Part shown: in pieces, positions 9,119 to 19,805 of the stretch
How the letters are laid out: each line of letters starts with the position of its first letter
How positions within the stretch are numbered: position 1 is the stretch's first letter
Origin: Phormidesmis priestleyi Ana
GTDB lineage: Bacteria > Cyanobacteriota > Cyanobacteriia > Phormidesmidales > Phormidesmidaceae
Length of the DNA: 64,000 bases
Direction: 5' to 3'
Assembly (NCBI GenBank): GCA_001314865.1
Contig: LJZR01000012.1
Coordinates: 92,223 to 156,222 of the forward strand
Notes under the pieces: generated by a model
Told to the model about the DNA's origin: nothing
The model's database searches: none
What the model saw: the letters and a program-made list of their open reading frames with translations, nothing else
Position numbers and translations under genes: made by a program

Positions 9119-9943
9119 ATGGCTGGACTACAAGAGGCGAGCAGGTTTGGGATTCGGCCATTTGAGGAGGCAGAACCTGTTGAGCTGCGGCCCAATTGGA
9201 CTCAAGACGATGTCCAGTCTGTGATTTTGGCGGCCTACCGACAGGTGCTTGGCAATGAGTACCTCATGAAGACTGATCGGCTCGTGACCCAGGAATCGCT
9301 TTTAGTACAGGGCGTTATCACGGTTAGAGACTTCATTCGCGCGATCGCACTTTCAGACCTCTATCGCCAAAAGTTCTTATATCCCAACTTCCATGTGCGC
9401 TTTATAGAACTCAACTTTAAGCACCTCTTGGGCCGCGCACCCTACGATCAAAGCGAGATTTCTTACCATTTAGATCTCTTTATCTCCCAAGGCTACGAGG
9501 TTGAGATTGAGTCCTATCTCAGCTCAGATGAGTATGATGCGAGCTTTGGCGACAATACCGTTCCCACCTATCGAGATTTCCAAGTCGATCACCCAGGTCA
9601 ACGTGCTGTTGGCTTTAGCCGATTGTTGCAGCTGTATCGTGGCTATGCAAACAGCGATCGCGCCCAAGGGCAAAAGCAGCCTCGGCTCACTTGGGAAGTT
9701 GCCCGCAACTTAGCGACACCAATAGCATCGGCTTCTCCGGGTTCTATTGCAGGCTCTTTGGGCGGCCCAAGAGGCGATGTTTACCGGCTGCGGATTGTGG
9801 GATCAGCAGCCAATAGACGAACCAACAGCGCCGTTGTTCGCCAAGCCACCACTGAACTCTTGGTTCCCTATGACCAGCTCACAACAAAGCTAAAGCAACT
9901 GAGTCGTGCGGGCAGTCGGGTCGTGAGTGTAACGGCTGTCTGA
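9119..9943 (+). CDS. cpcC: Phycobilisome rod linker polypeptide
   Basis: MAGLQEASRFGIRPFEEAEPVELRPNWTQDDVQSVILAAYRQVLGNEYLMKTDRL; linker plus CpcD-like domain. Confidence 0.92.
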   Translation: MAGLQEASRFGIRPFEEAEPVELRPNWTQDDVQSVILAAYRQVLGNEYLMKTDRLVTQESLLVQGVITVRDFIRAIALSDLYRQKFLYPNFHVRFIELNFKHLLGRAPYDQSEISYHLDLFISQGYEVEIESYLSSDEYDASFGDNTVPTYRDFQVDHPGQRAVGFSRLLQLYRGYANSDRAQGQKQPRLTWEVARNLATPIASASPGSIAGSLGGPRGDVYRLRIVGSAANRRTNSAVVRQATTELLVPYDQLTTKLKQLSRAGSRVVSVTAV

Positions 9944-9986
9944 GGTGCGAAATTCATTCCAAAACTATTGATAAGGAGATTTTCAG

Positions 9987-10850
9987 GTGGCTATTACAAC
10001 AGCAGCCTCTCGACTCGGAACCTCGGCTTTTAGTGATGCTGCACCGGTCGAACTACGTCCCAAGGCCAGCCCAGGAGAAATTGAAGCCGTTATCCTAGCG
10101 GTGTATAAGCAGGTACTGGGCAATCCTCATCTGCTCAAGTCTGAACGATTGGTGATTGCAGAGTCTTTGCTACGCGATCGCAAAATCACCGTTCAAGCAT
10201 TTGTCCGTCAAGTCGCCAAGTCAGAACTCTATAAGCAGAAGTTTTTTAACAGCTGCTTTCAAAGCCGCACCATTGAGCTTAACTATAAGCATCTTCTAGG
10301 ACGCGCCCCTTACGACCAATCAGAGATTACAGAACACCTGAATCTGTATGAATCCGAGGGGTTTGAGGCCGATATTGACTCCTACATTGACTCGCCTGAG
10401 TATCAGGCCAACTTTGGTGAAAATATCGTTCCGTACTATTTAGATTTGGTCACCACCGGAATAGGACAGCGCTCGGTAGGGTTTCCGCGTTTGTTACAGC
10501 TGTATCGAGGCTATGCGAGCAGCGATCGCGCCCAACTCATTGGGAAAGCCCCTCGGTTGGTCAAAGATCTCGCTCGTAATACCGCTTCTGCCATATTGCC
10601 GACTTCAAGCAGTGGGTTTGCCTATCAGGGCGCAGCCAAAGGCGATGCTTCTTACAGTGCCTTTGGCGGATCAAAAGCACTGGGCTCTGGGCGTCTCTTC
10701 CGGGTAGAAGTCGCAGCCATCAGCAAGCCAGGCTATCCAAAAGTACGACGCGTCAATAAAGCCGTCATCATCCCCTTTGAAGAATTAACACCTCATATGC
10801 AAAGGGTACAGCGTCAAGGCGGAAAAATTGCCAGCATTACGCCACTCTAA
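9987..10850 (+). CDS. cpcC: Phycobilisome rod linker polypeptide
   Basis: GTG start; [46 protein letters not shown]; linker plus CpcD-like domain. Confidence 0.92.
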   Translation: MAITTAASRLGTSAFSDAAPVELRPKASPGEIEAVILAVYKQVLGNPHLLKSERLVIAESLLRDRKITVQAFVRQVAKSELYKQKFFNSCFQSRTIELNYKHLLGRAPYDQSEITEHLNLYESEGFEADIDSYIDSPEYQANFGENIVPYYLDLVTTGIGQRSVGFPRLLQLYRGYASSDRAQLIGKAPRLVKDLARNTASAILPTSSSGFAYQGAAKGDASYSAFGGSKALGSGRLFRVEVAAISKPGYPKVRRVNKAVIIPFEELTPHMQRVQRQGGKIASITPL

Positions 10851-10935
10851 GGTTTAAAGATCGTTAGATCAAAACATCGTCAAAATTGCAGTTCTATCAG
10901 GTTCCAATGTTGTTAGGTTTAGGGTTTGTGCAAAC

Positions 10936-11688
10936 GTGAGTATTCCTTTATTAGCTTATTCTCCCTCTTGTCCCAATCAGCGTGTAGCCGCGCTAGGCGC
11001 TCGCGACGATGAAACGATCATTTATTCAGCAGATGATCAGTTCTCCCCAACAGATATAGACAATCTGATTAACGCAGCCTATCGACAGATCTTCTTTCAT
11101 GCCTTTAAGTGGGATCGCGAAAGGGTTCTCGAATCTCAGCTGCGCATCCGGCAAATTACAGTACGTGACTTTATTCGCGGACTGTTACTTTCAAATACCT
11201 TTATCGATAGCTTTTACCATAAAAATAGCAACTATCGATTTGTTGAGCACTGCGTTGAAAAAGTGCTAGGGCGTCGCGTTTATAACGAGCGAGAAAAAAT
11301 TGCTTGGTCTGCGCTGGTCATGACCAAAGGTGTCAAGGCATTTGTTGATGCCTTACTCAACAGCGACGAATACATCGAAAACTTCGGAGAGAACACCGTT
11401 CCCTTCCACCGTAGACGAACCCTGCCTAGCCGCGAATTGGGCGAAATTCCGTTCAACATCACCTCACCCCGTTACGATGCCTATCATCGAGACCAGCTGG
11501 GCTTTCCCCAATTTATTTGGAAGGAAGTGGTTCGCGGATTTCGTCCCTACGATCAGCAGCCAAAAAATGGCGATCCCACCTTGTTTACCGATATGGCAAA
11601 AAGTATCCGCCCGGCAGGTTCAACCCCATCCCTCACCGATCTCGACAAGCTCGACTTTAAAAAAGCCGTTCCCTATCGTCGCCGCTAA
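10936..11688 (+). CDS. cpcG: Phycobilisome rod-core linker CpcG (no hydrophobic CpcL-type tail)
   Basis: GTG start; [20 protein letters not shown]...[42 protein letters not shown]...NTVPFHRRR; hydrophilic C-terminus. Confidence 0.93.
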   Translation: MSIPLLAYSPSCPNQRVAALGARDDETIIYSADDQFSPTDIDNLINAAYRQIFFHAFKWDRERVLESQLRIRQITVRDFIRGLLLSNTFIDSFYHKNSNYRFVEHCVEKVLGRRVYNEREKIAWSALVMTKGVKAFVDALLNSDEYIENFGENTVPFHRRRTLPSRELGEIPFNITSPRYDAYHRDQLGFPQFIWKEVVRGFRPYDQQPKNGDPTLFTDMAKSIRPAGSTPSLTDLDKLDFKKAVPYRRR

Positions 11689-11786
11689 GCAGCTAGCAGG
11701 GTTAGCAGTGAGTGACAAGTAGTGACACAAGATTGTTGCGATGCGATCGCTGTTTGCGTAATGCAGCTGCATCGCGACATTAGCGA

Positions 11787-11840
11787 AACAGCACAGTAGT
11801 AAAGCTCCGGAAGAGCCCTTTGCTACTGTGCTGTTTTCTT
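11787..11840 (+). terminator. Rho-independent-like terminator after cpcG
   Basis: aacagcacagtag (11787-11799) / ctactgtgctgtt (11823-11835) followed by ttctt. Confidence 0.75.
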
Positions 11841-11860
11841 CGTGTTATGTTCTCACTTAT

Positions 11861-12472
11861 TTAGTCAGCCGTCAGACGGTATGTCCCGCGATCGCCCTTA
11901 TACCAGTCACCGCTGCGAACACCGCCTGAAAGAACATTCGAAATTCGGTTCCGAGCCTTCAAATGCTGAGACTTTGGCATACTCTCACTAAAGAGCGCAT
12001 CCATGACCTCTGCGATTTTAAAAGACTTATCAGGCTGAGTTTCTAAAACCAAACGAACCGCATCCGGAATAGACTGTTCCCCAACACCGGGGCGCGTGTA
12101 CTTTTGCCAGCTAGCTGCACGACCATCCTTCTTCTTAGTAGAGGCCTTAGCAGCAGGTTTGGCCTTAAGAACAGTCGCTTTTGTTTTCTTCTCGGCCACA
12201 GGCGCAGCTTTCTTTTCGACCACAGGCGCAGCTTTCTTCTCGGCCTTCGGGGCTTTTTTGCTAGCCGTTTTGCTAGCCGTCGTTTTCTCTTTAGCGGGTG
12301 CTTTCACTGGCAAAACTTCTGCTGCATCCGCAGATTCGCCAAATAGTGGTAAAATTGCCCGCACGCCTTGAAGTTTTTCCTGCACTTCAGCGAGCTGAGC
12401 TATTAAGGATTTTTCCTGCGCAAGCAAATCTTCAGATATTTCTTGCAGTTGGGGTAATACTGTTTGTGCCAT
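11861..12472 (-). CDS. Uncharacterised protein: coiled-coil N-term, Lys/Ala/Pro-rich histone-H1-like middle, winged-helix-like C-term
   Basis: MAQTVLPQLQEISEDLLAQEKSLIAQLAEVQEKLQG...KAPAKEKTTASKTASKKAPKAEKKAAPVVEKKAAPVAEKK...PDAVRLVLETQPDKSFKIAEVMDALFSE...LSGGVRSGDWYKGDRGTYRLT; ORF extends to 12511. Confidence 0.75.
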   Translation of the reverse strand: MAQTVLPQLQEISEDLLAQEKSLIAQLAEVQEKLQGVRAILPLFGESADAAEVLPVKAPAKEKTTASKTASKKAPKAEKKAAPVVEKKAAPVAEKKTKATVLKAKPAAKASTKKKDGRAASWQKYTRPGVGEQSIPDAVRLVLETQPDKSFKIAEVMDALFSESMPKSQHLKARNRISNVLSGGVRSGDWYKGDRGTYRLTAD

Positions 12473-12618
12473 ATATTCTTTAAAACAATCAAAAAAATTC
12501 ACTGACGACAATACTAGCGTAAATGGTACTCAAATACTCTAGTATTGAGAAACTCTTGAAAACTATTCTTGAGAAATAAGAGTCCTTGATAGAAAAGTAT
12601 TTGTAACAGAGTATTTTT

Positions 12619-12684
12619 CACAGAGTGTTCGCAGAGTGTTCACAGAGTGTTCGCAGAGTGTTCACAGAGTGTTCGCAGAGTAAT
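12619..12684. repeat. 11-bp tandem repeat x6 with alternating ca/cg start (cacagagtgtt/cgcagagtgtt)
   Basis: Direct reading of 12619-12684; last copy degenerate. Confidence 0.95.
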
Positions 12685-13077
12685 AGAGATTAGCACCATC
12701 CATACCATTTACCCGTATCTTCTAACCTCATATTTGCATACAACATTCTGAATTCAACATCCTTTCATATCATTAAACGCCCTGTTCATAGCTATTTCAG
12801 CGTTCCAACAGGATACATTCTCTATAGCTAAGCATCAGCCATGCGTCAGCTAAGCATCAACCAAATGTCGAACATTTGCCGAACATTTTTCGAACAAATA
12901 TCCAACATTTTCAGCCAAATGCTCTAGATGTTTTTGCCATCAAAAGAACTTTTTGCGCACAAAAAAATATGCTTTTTCTGACACTTTCACACTTTCACAT
13001 CAGTGAAACAACATCAGTGAAACGGTAATTGCGATCCACACATACGACAAAAGTGCTTGAAATTCTTCCACAATTGT

Positions 13078-14154
13078 TCAAAAATTGCTGAATTCCGCTT
13101 TCACCCGTCTAGGCTGAAGCATTTGCGCTGTTAATGTCGCCAAACTGTCGCTCGGAAGCTCCATAGAACTCATTACCGCCATAAGCTGACCTATTGCCTG
13201 AACATGAGTTTTCAACATTCCGGCCACATCCAAACCAAACTCAAACTGGGCTCTTAGCGCACTTCGTCGCAGGCGTTCGTTCACCACTGCCTGCCATGTT
13301 GGCTCACCGCCCAACCACGGATGTTGTTTGATATCAAACGATTCAGAAATAGGCTGTGTGGCAGGTGGATACTCAAATACTTTCTCATACATCTCAGCAA
13401 ATGGCGATTGTCCACCGTCACGCATTAACTCATCGGAGGGCGGCGAAATTACAATTTTCGTTGCACCCAGATCGCTGAGCAGCGCAATTAACGCTTGCTC
13501 CCGCTCCTCAAATAGCAGGGGGAAAAATTGATCCACCGGATAGTAAAAGTTTCGCCGCGCCCGAAAAGCATGGCAGCGGTAGGTTGTACCGGGAACAGGA
13601 TGTCCGGGCGGCATATAAATGCTATTGGGCAATTCGTTGAATCTCACCTGATCTACAAGCTGATTGGCCCAGAGACTCAAATCCATTCCAGCAAGCTGTC
13701 GGTACAGCATTCGAGCATCACGGTTGCGATGGTGAATCAGGCTAGGGTCGTTCTTTTTTGAGTATTTCTTTTGTAAAAAAGCATGGGTTGTCCACAGTAC
13801 GGCTGTCGCCCGCGCGGGCAGCGACAATGCAGTGAGCTGCAACAAAGAGCTGTTGCCCATTACCTCATCAAAGGTCATCAGCGCCATTGCCTTACGCAGC
13901 TCTAGCTCAGCTCTGGCAATATGCACATCCATACCATCTTGAAACGCGAGCGATCGCTCTCTACCGATCAAATCCCCTGGCATTTCATGGTGGCCCAGCA
14001 CGCGCAGCAGCGGCCTAGCTACCGAAATAGTAGGCTTACGCTGCACCAAGCTCAATTCACGAGCGCCATGGCTGCTCAAGTTATACTTGCCAGTCCCCTC
14101 TTCGTTGGGGCGATAGGGTGCAAAGTTTCTTTTCTGAGGTTTGTAGATATACAT
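13078..14154 (-). CDS. Uncharacterised 358-aa protein
   Basis: Long ORF with no antisense competitor of similar length; MYIYKPQKRNFAPYRPNEEGTGKYNLSSHGARELSLVQRKPTISVARPLLRVLGH...; family not recognised. Confidence 0.75.
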   Translation of the reverse strand: MYIYKPQKRNFAPYRPNEEGTGKYNLSSHGARELSLVQRKPTISVARPLLRVLGHHEMPGDLIGRERSLAFQDGMDVHIARAELELRKAMALMTFDEVMGNSSLLQLTALSLPARATAVLWTTHAFLQKKYSKKNDPSLIHHRNRDARMLYRQLAGMDLSLWANQLVDQVRFNELPNSIYMPPGHPVPGTTYRCHAFRARRNFYYPVDQFFPLLFEEREQALIALLSDLGATKIVISPPSDELMRDGGQSPFAEMYEKVFEYPPATQPISESFDIKQHPWLGGEPTWQAVVNERLRRSALRAQFEFGLDVAGMLKTHVQAIGQLMAVMSSMELPSDSLATLTAQMLQPRRVKAEFSNF

Positions 14155-14451
14155 AAAACAGCGATGTGAGCGTCCGGTGCTTGCAAAGCATCATACAGCC
14201 AGAAAGCCTTTACATCGCCCTCCTAGCGACCCCTCTATTGCTTGCTACTAGACTTATTTATCCGCCATATATAGCTGAGTATCCAAAATCTGAGTTATCT
14301 GAATTATGGGAAGAGCAATGAAAGAGCCTGTTTTTAGGATGCCTTTGAGTCATGTCGAGTCTTTGTGAGCGATCGCAACTACTTTCTCCCACCCTCTCTT
14401 AACGGCTTTCTTCAAGGCTTTCTCACAAACTTTTCATAATCATCGGTTGAT

Positions 14452-14880
14452 TCACTCGTAGCGCACCCGATTGTATTCAATCCAACCATCTGCATGACTG
14501 TTGCGCGGATCTTTGTGCGTCCAATGAATCAGCCCGCCGCGATCATTCCATTCATATTCGCCCTTCACAGACACGCGATCGCCCTTCATCAGCCCGCTAA
14601 TTCTCGGCGCCATATCAATGTTATGCACCACCAGCACCGTTTGATTACGGCTAATCCGAATAATAAACCGCTGATGCCGATCCCCGTCAATATCATCCGG
14701 CAAGATCGACTCAACCGTTCCCGACACATTATCAATGACAACGTCCGACTGCTGATTTTTAAAGGCTTCTAACAACGCCCGACTACCCATCACTTCAGCT
14801 TGACTATTTCGATACAAATAAGAGGGCGCTGCCAGTACTGGTAACATCCCACCCAAAAAGACTCGTCTATCCATACTCAC
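14452..14880 (-). CDS. DUF3465-type exported protein
   Basis: N-terminal signal-like MDRRVFLGGMLPVLAAPS; 'GDRVSVKGEYEWNDRGGLIHWTHKDPRNSHADGWIEYN'. Confidence 0.75.
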   Translation of the reverse strand: MSMDRRVFLGGMLPVLAAPSYLYRNSQAEVMGSRALLEAFKNQQSDVVIDNVSGTVESILPDDIDGDRHQRFIIRISRNQTVLVVHNIDMAPRISGLMKGDRVSVKGEYEWNDRGGLIHWTHKDPRNSHADGWIEYNRVRYE

Positions 14881-15157
14881 TTTGCCTCAGCCATCTGCTG
14901 TTGAAACCAGAGCGCAGCTTCCATATCGGTACAAAGACTCACTTAAAAGCTGCTTCGTCTCACAAAGCAACCGGTCAGCCCCAAACAAGTACAGAAGATC
15001 CCTCTACCTCATAATATTGCCCTTGGTCATCTAAACCAAAAAAGAAATGCCTGCAAGCGTCAAACAGCGACACCATGGGAAACATCAGGCGGGATGTTTT
15101 AATCGCACAGACTCAAAAGAAATCAAACTAACGATCATTACTATCAGCCATGATCAT

Positions 15158-15191
15158 AAAAAAGGGTACATAGCAAAGCTATGTACCCTTT
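15158..15191 (-). terminator. Rho-independent terminator of chlH
   Basis: aaagggtacatag (15161-15173)/ctatgtacccttt (15179-15191), T-run on minus strand. Confidence 0.85.
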
Positions 15192-15268
15192 CTACAATTT
15201 AATTAAAATCCCAAAGACAATCTAAAGACAATCTAACTGCGATTCAACTAGCCGAATCCAGACGAGAT

Positions 15269-18200
15269 TTACTCGACGCCCTCAATTCGGTTCTCTACTT
15301 CCTCATACAGTTCCTGAAGCCGCTCAATGTTCTCATCACTGGTTTCCCAGTAGCCGCGACCATTCACTTCTAGCAGCGTCGTTACCATCCGACGGAACGA
15401 GTTAGGATTCAAGTCCATCAGCCGTTTGCACATTTCAGGATCGTTAATGAAGGTGTCGTTCGTATCTTCATACACCCAGTTATCCACCGCGTCAGCCGTT
15501 GCCGACCAGCCCATGGTGTTCACTAGGCGATTAGAAATTTCTCTGACGCCTTCGTAGCCGTTGGAGAGCATCCCTTCGTACCACTTGGGGTTTAGCATTT
15601 TGGTACGGGCATCTAGGCGGACGGTTTCAGAGAGCGATCGCACCTGAGCATTCGCCGTCGTCGTATCTGCAATAAACGAAGCAGGCTTCTTCCCATCATC
15701 TCGCAAACTCGCCACCACCTTAGTTGGATCAGAGTCAAAGTAGTGAGACACATCCGTCAGCGAAATCTCAGAAGAATCGAGGTTTTGGAAGGTCACGTCC
15801 GCCGTCTTCAACGACGATTCCAGCAGCCCACGAGACTCATCCATAACACCCGGATTGTCACAGTTAAACGAGAAAGACTTCCGCGCTAAATACATATCGC
15901 GCAGCTCCTGCTCCTCTTCCCAGCTGCTATTTTCTACGGCCAGGTTCACGTTTGCAGCGTAAGAGCCCGATGCGTTAGAGAAAATCCGCGTCGCTGCGCC
16001 GCGCAGTGTCAAGCCAAATTCCTCAGCCTGTGCCATGGCATGCTTGCGCACATAGTTCATCTCTAGCGGCTCTTCAGCCTCAGCGGCCATTTTCACCGCC
16101 CGATCTAGCAGCGCCATTTGGTTGATAAACAAATCGCGAAACACGCCCGAGCAGTTAATCACAACGTCAATCCGAGGTCGCCCAAGCTCTTCAAGCGAAA
16201 TAAGCTCCAGCTTGTTCATCCGGCCTAGGGCATCTGGCACCGGCTTTACACCGACAAACCACATCATTTGAGCGAGCGACTCACCGTAGGTCTTAATGTT
16301 GTCAGTTCCCCACAGCACGGTTGCGATCGTCTCAGGATACGCACCGTCGTTTTCAGCTCTTTGCCGCGCAATCAGTCTATCTACCACAATCTTGGCAGAG
16401 TCTACCGCTGCCGAAGTGGGAATCGACTGTGGATCAAGCGCGTGAATGTTTTTACCCGTCGGCAGCACGTCCGGATTACGGATAGGGTCACCGCCAGGAC
16501 CAGGAAGCACATACTCACCGTCCAACGCGCTAAGTAGGCCAGAAAGCTCGTTATCGGCCACTACCTGCTTCAGGCAAAACTGCAAATACTCAAACAAACT
16601 CGTCAGCGACTCATCTGCAACGTTGGTATAGCCTAGCTGGTGCAATGCCTTTGTCCATACCGCCTTTTTGCCGCCAAAGTTAAAGGCCGACAAAATCGAA
16701 GTTGCAGAGACCCGACCATCGTCATTCATCTGCTCTTCGACCATGGCTCTAACAGCTGCGCGAGTGGCTTCTGTAATGTCGTACAAGGTCTGGACATCTG
16801 CGAGGTGACCGCGATCGCTATTTTGATAAATCTCATCAATTTCACGGCCCATGCTCTCGGCAATAATCCGCTGAAGGCTCTTTTGGCCTTCTTCAATGCG
16901 GTCTAGGCTAGCGATGTTTACGAGGGTTGCAATCGCCTCTTCAGCCGTCGGCGGCTCACCGACCACATGCAGTCCGCAAGGCAACAGCCGAGACTCAATC
17001 TCCATCAATTTGATGTAGAGTTTGCCTACCAGCGTATCTCGCTCCTCCTTACTCAGTCCGCTGCACTCTTCTGGCAGCTCAATATCCTTATCCAAATTCA
17101 CCTGTCGCGCCTTCTCAATCGCCGCATTCACAATCGGAATCCCACGACCGCCCTCTTTCAAGGTCTGATAAGACGCAATCAGCTCACTCAGCTCTTTGAG
17201 CCCTTTATACAAACCAGCGTTTTCAGCAGGCGGCGTCAAGTAGCTAATAATTTCCGCATAGCCCCGACGCTTCGCAATCGTCGCCTCCGAAGGATTATTC
17301 GCTGCGTAGTAATACAAATTAGGCGTATTGCCAATTAGGTTATCGGGATAGCACTTGGCACTCATCCCCATTTGCTTACCCGGCATAAACTCTAGCGAGC
17401 CATGTGTGCCAAAATGCAGCACCGCATCCGCCTTCCAAATTTTCTCTAGATAGGTGTAGTAAGCAGCAAACCCATGGTGCGGACTCGCTGACCGAGAGAA
17501 CAGCAGCCTCATCGGATCGCCTTCGTAACCAAACGTAGGCTGAACACCAATGAACACATTTCCAAAGGTCTTACCGTAAACCAGTAGATTCTGACCGTCT
17601 GTGTTCAACTGTCCTGGCGGGGGACCCCAGTTCTCTTCTAAGCGGTGCGAATAAGGCGTTAGCTCCTCGTACTCAGCCACCGACATCTTATGCGCAATGT
17701 TTAAATTCGGGCTGTTGTACTGCGCCTGCGCATCATGAATCACCATCTCCATCAGCGCTTTGGAAGTTTCAGGCATATCCTCAATGGTGTAGCCCTGAGC
17801 CTTCATCTCTTCCATCACTCGAAAGATAGAGCCAAACACGTTCAAATACGCCGCTGTTCCCACATTCCCTTTATCGGGCGGAAAGCTAAATACCGTAATC
17901 GCCAGCCGTTTTTCTGCACGCGGCAGCTTGCGCAACCTTGCCCACTTTAAAGCCCGAGTCGAAATCGCCTCTACTCGGTCTTGCAAGGTAATCGCTCGCC
18001 CTGTAGCGCCATCTCGGCCCGACATAATAATCGGCTCAATTGCCCCATCTAGCTCCGGAATCGCCATTTGTAGCGCTACCTGAATTGGGTGCAACCCCAA
18101 ATCACTTGCCTCCCACTCTTCCGTAGTCTGAAACACCAAAGGCAAAGACACCATGTAAGGACGGTTCAGCTTTTGCAGCGCCTCAATTGCTTTGGGATGA

Positions 18201-19267
18201 TCTTGTCGGGCAGGGCCACCAACTAGCGCAAACCCGGTCAAAGACACTACAGCATCCACAATCGCTTCTGTGGGATTGAGCGGATCAAAGAAGTAGGCAT
18301 CTACTGGTTTAGAAAAGTCTAAACCGCCTGCAAACACAGGGATAACTCTGGCGCCTTTGTACTCCAGCTCCTGCACAATTGAAACATAGTGGGCATCGTC
18401 GCCCGTGACCAAATGAGTCCGCTGCAACACAATGCCAACGCAAGGCGCATTTGAGTTGCGCGCAATTTCAGGAATATCGCTGCGGGAGTCATACCAGTTG
18501 AGGTATTCCTTTACATCCTCAAACATCGCAGGCGCTAAGGGATGCCAAATGCCGATATCTGGGAAAGTGACCGGCTGATCGTAGCTCAGCGCTGCCGCCT
18601 CATTCGGCGTTCCGGCATAGTCGTCCGTCAGCACATATTTATCAGAGAGCATCAGCAGGAAATTTTCCAGGTTCTCTGCCGAACCCCCCAGCCAATACTG
18701 AAAGCTCAGCATAAAGTTGCGAGCATCCTGCGCTTTTTCTACCGGCAAATACTTCAGCACCTTTGGCAGTGTCCGCAGCAGCTTCAGCATGGCATCTTCA
18801 AACCCACTGCCTTGCTTTTGGCGGCGCTTTTTCATAAAGTCGCCAATGACGCTTTTGGACTGGCCCAGCGAGGCCATATTAAAGCTGCCGAGCTTGTTCA
18901 AACGCATGACCTGTGGCATGGAGGGGAACACCACAGCTGCATCTAGGCGATCGCGCTGTGGCTTAACCGCTGCCGCCACCTTTTCAGCCAGTTCTTCCAC
19001 AAAAATCAGTGACCCAATGAAAATATTGGCTTCAGCAATGTCTTTTTTGAATGCTTCATAATTCTCTTCGCTGCGCAGCTCCTCAATGAGGTAGCCACTC
19101 ACTTCTACAGCCATTCGAGGATTCTTTTCATTGATCGAATGTACCGCCGCCGACAAAGCACTTTGATACTGGGGCTCGAGTACGACATAGACCACCTTAA
19201 CCAGCACGCGATTGCCCAATTCCTGGGGAACAACATGTCTGACAGTGGGCCGAACTTGAGTGAACAT
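15269..19267 (-). CDS. chlH: Magnesium chelatase subunit H
   Basis: 1332 aa; [38 protein letters not shown]...; '[21 protein letters not shown]'. Confidence 0.97.
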   Translation of the reverse strand: MFTQVRPTVRHVVPQELGNRVLVKVVYVVLEPQYQSALSAAVHSINEKNPRMAVEVSGYLIEELRSEENYEAFKKDIAEANIFIGSLIFVEELAEKVAAAVKPQRDRLDAAVVFPSMPQVMRLNKLGSFNMASLGQSKSVIGDFMKKRRQKQGSGFEDAMLKLLRTLPKVLKYLPVEKAQDARNFMLSFQYWLGGSAENLENFLLMLSDKYVLTDDYAGTPNEAAALSYDQPVTFPDIGIWHPLAPAMFEDVKEYLNWYDSRSDIPEIARNSNAPCVGIVLQRTHLVTGDDAHYVSIVQELEYKGARVIPVFAGGLDFSKPVDAYFFDPLNPTEAIVDAVVSLTGFALVGGPARQDHPKAIEALQKLNRPYMVSLPLVFQTTEEWEASDLGLHPIQVALQMAIPELDGAIEPIIMSGRDGATGRAITLQDRVEAISTRALKWARLRKLPRAEKRLAITVFSFPPDKGNVGTAAYLNVFGSIFRVMEEMKAQGYTIEDMPETSKALMEMVIHDAQAQYNSPNLNIAHKMSVAEYEELTPYSHRLEENWGPPPGQLNTDGQNLLVYGKTFGNVFIGVQPTFGYEGDPMRLLFSRSASPHHGFAAYYTYLEKIWKADAVLHFGTHGSLEFMPGKQMGMSAKCYPDNLIGNTPNLYYYAANNPSEATIAKRRGYAEIISYLTPPAENAGLYKGLKELSELIASYQTLKEGGRGIPIVNAAIEKARQVNLDKDIELPEECSGLSKEERDTLVGKLYIKLMEIESRLLPCGLHVVGEPPTAEEAIATLVNIASLDRIEEGQKSLQRIIAESMGREIDEIYQNSDRGHLADVQTLYDITEATRAAVRAMVEEQMNDDGRVSATSILSAFNFGGKKAVWTKALHQLGYTNVADESLTSLFEYLQFCLKQVVADNELSGLLSALDGEYVLPGPGGDPIRNPDVLPTGKNIHALDPQSIPTSAAVDSAKIVVDRLIARQRAENDGAYPETIATVLWGTDNIKTYGESLAQMMWFVGVKPVPDALGRMNKLELISLEELGRPRIDVVINCSGVFRDLFINQMALLDRAVKMAAEAEEPLEMNYVRKHAMAQAEEFGLTLRGAATRIFSNASGSYAANVNLAVENSSWEEEQELRDMYLARKSFSFNCDNPGVMDESRGLLESSLKTADVTFQNLDSSEISLTDVSHYFDSDPTKVVASLRDDGKKPASFIADTTTANAQVRSLSETVRLDARTKMLNPKWYEGMLSNGYEGVREISNRLVNTMGWSATADAVDNWVYEDTNDTFINDPEMCKRLMDLNPNSFRRMVTTLLEVNGRGYWETSDENIERLQELYEEVENRIEGVE

Positions 19268-19805
19268 GCGCGGTGAACTCCTAAAAGATTAGATGTCTGC
19301 TGTTTTTTTGCTTATTATTTCAAAGCCTGAAAGTACTGCTGATAGTAAACAAATCTACCGCAACAACATCATTACAGGCTAGTAACGCTCTATAAAACGT
19401 TCTCTATCATGACTTTCCAGAGAACTTATTTTTTAACAAAAAGAAACATATGTTTAAACTGAGGTAAAGACGCTCTTGGAATACCACAATTCGTTTCAAT
19501 TAGCTTACAGCTACTCGCTGAACCTATATAAAGTTTTACCAGAAAACCTTGATGCAACAAGGCTTTAAGCCGACGCACGACACAAAATGAAATATTTATC
19601 TTCGCGCTTTCGCGTGTAGACGAAAATGCATTTTTTTGCCATTGCCATCTCCTATTGTTTGCATAAGTTAAAGTTATTCATATTGACAAAGAAATCATTT
19701 TGATCATTTTAGACAGATATTATTGAGAACTGTTAACAAGATCACAATCTATGGCATCGTCAGTAAATATCTAAAAATCAGGGCAATCTCTAAAACCAGA
19801 GATAA

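Noticed and set aside
8908-9195. Minus-strand ORF with SKVSKSKVSK repeats
   Set aside because: Antisense reading of the 15-bp tandem array and the linker gene start; repeat period divisible by 3 keeps it open.
10936-11688. CpcG considered as CpcL (membrane-anchored, rod-only phycobilisome)
   Set aside because: C-terminus ([16 protein letters not shown]) is hydrophilic with no terminal transmembrane segment.
12096-12371. + strand ORFs rich in FFSA/AAFFS
   Set aside because: Antisense of the Lys/Ala-rich repeats of the H1-like gene.
16268-19061. Several + strand ORFs (67-134 aa) within chlH
   Set aside because: Antisense to a strongly supported 1332-aa CDS; no recognisable domains.
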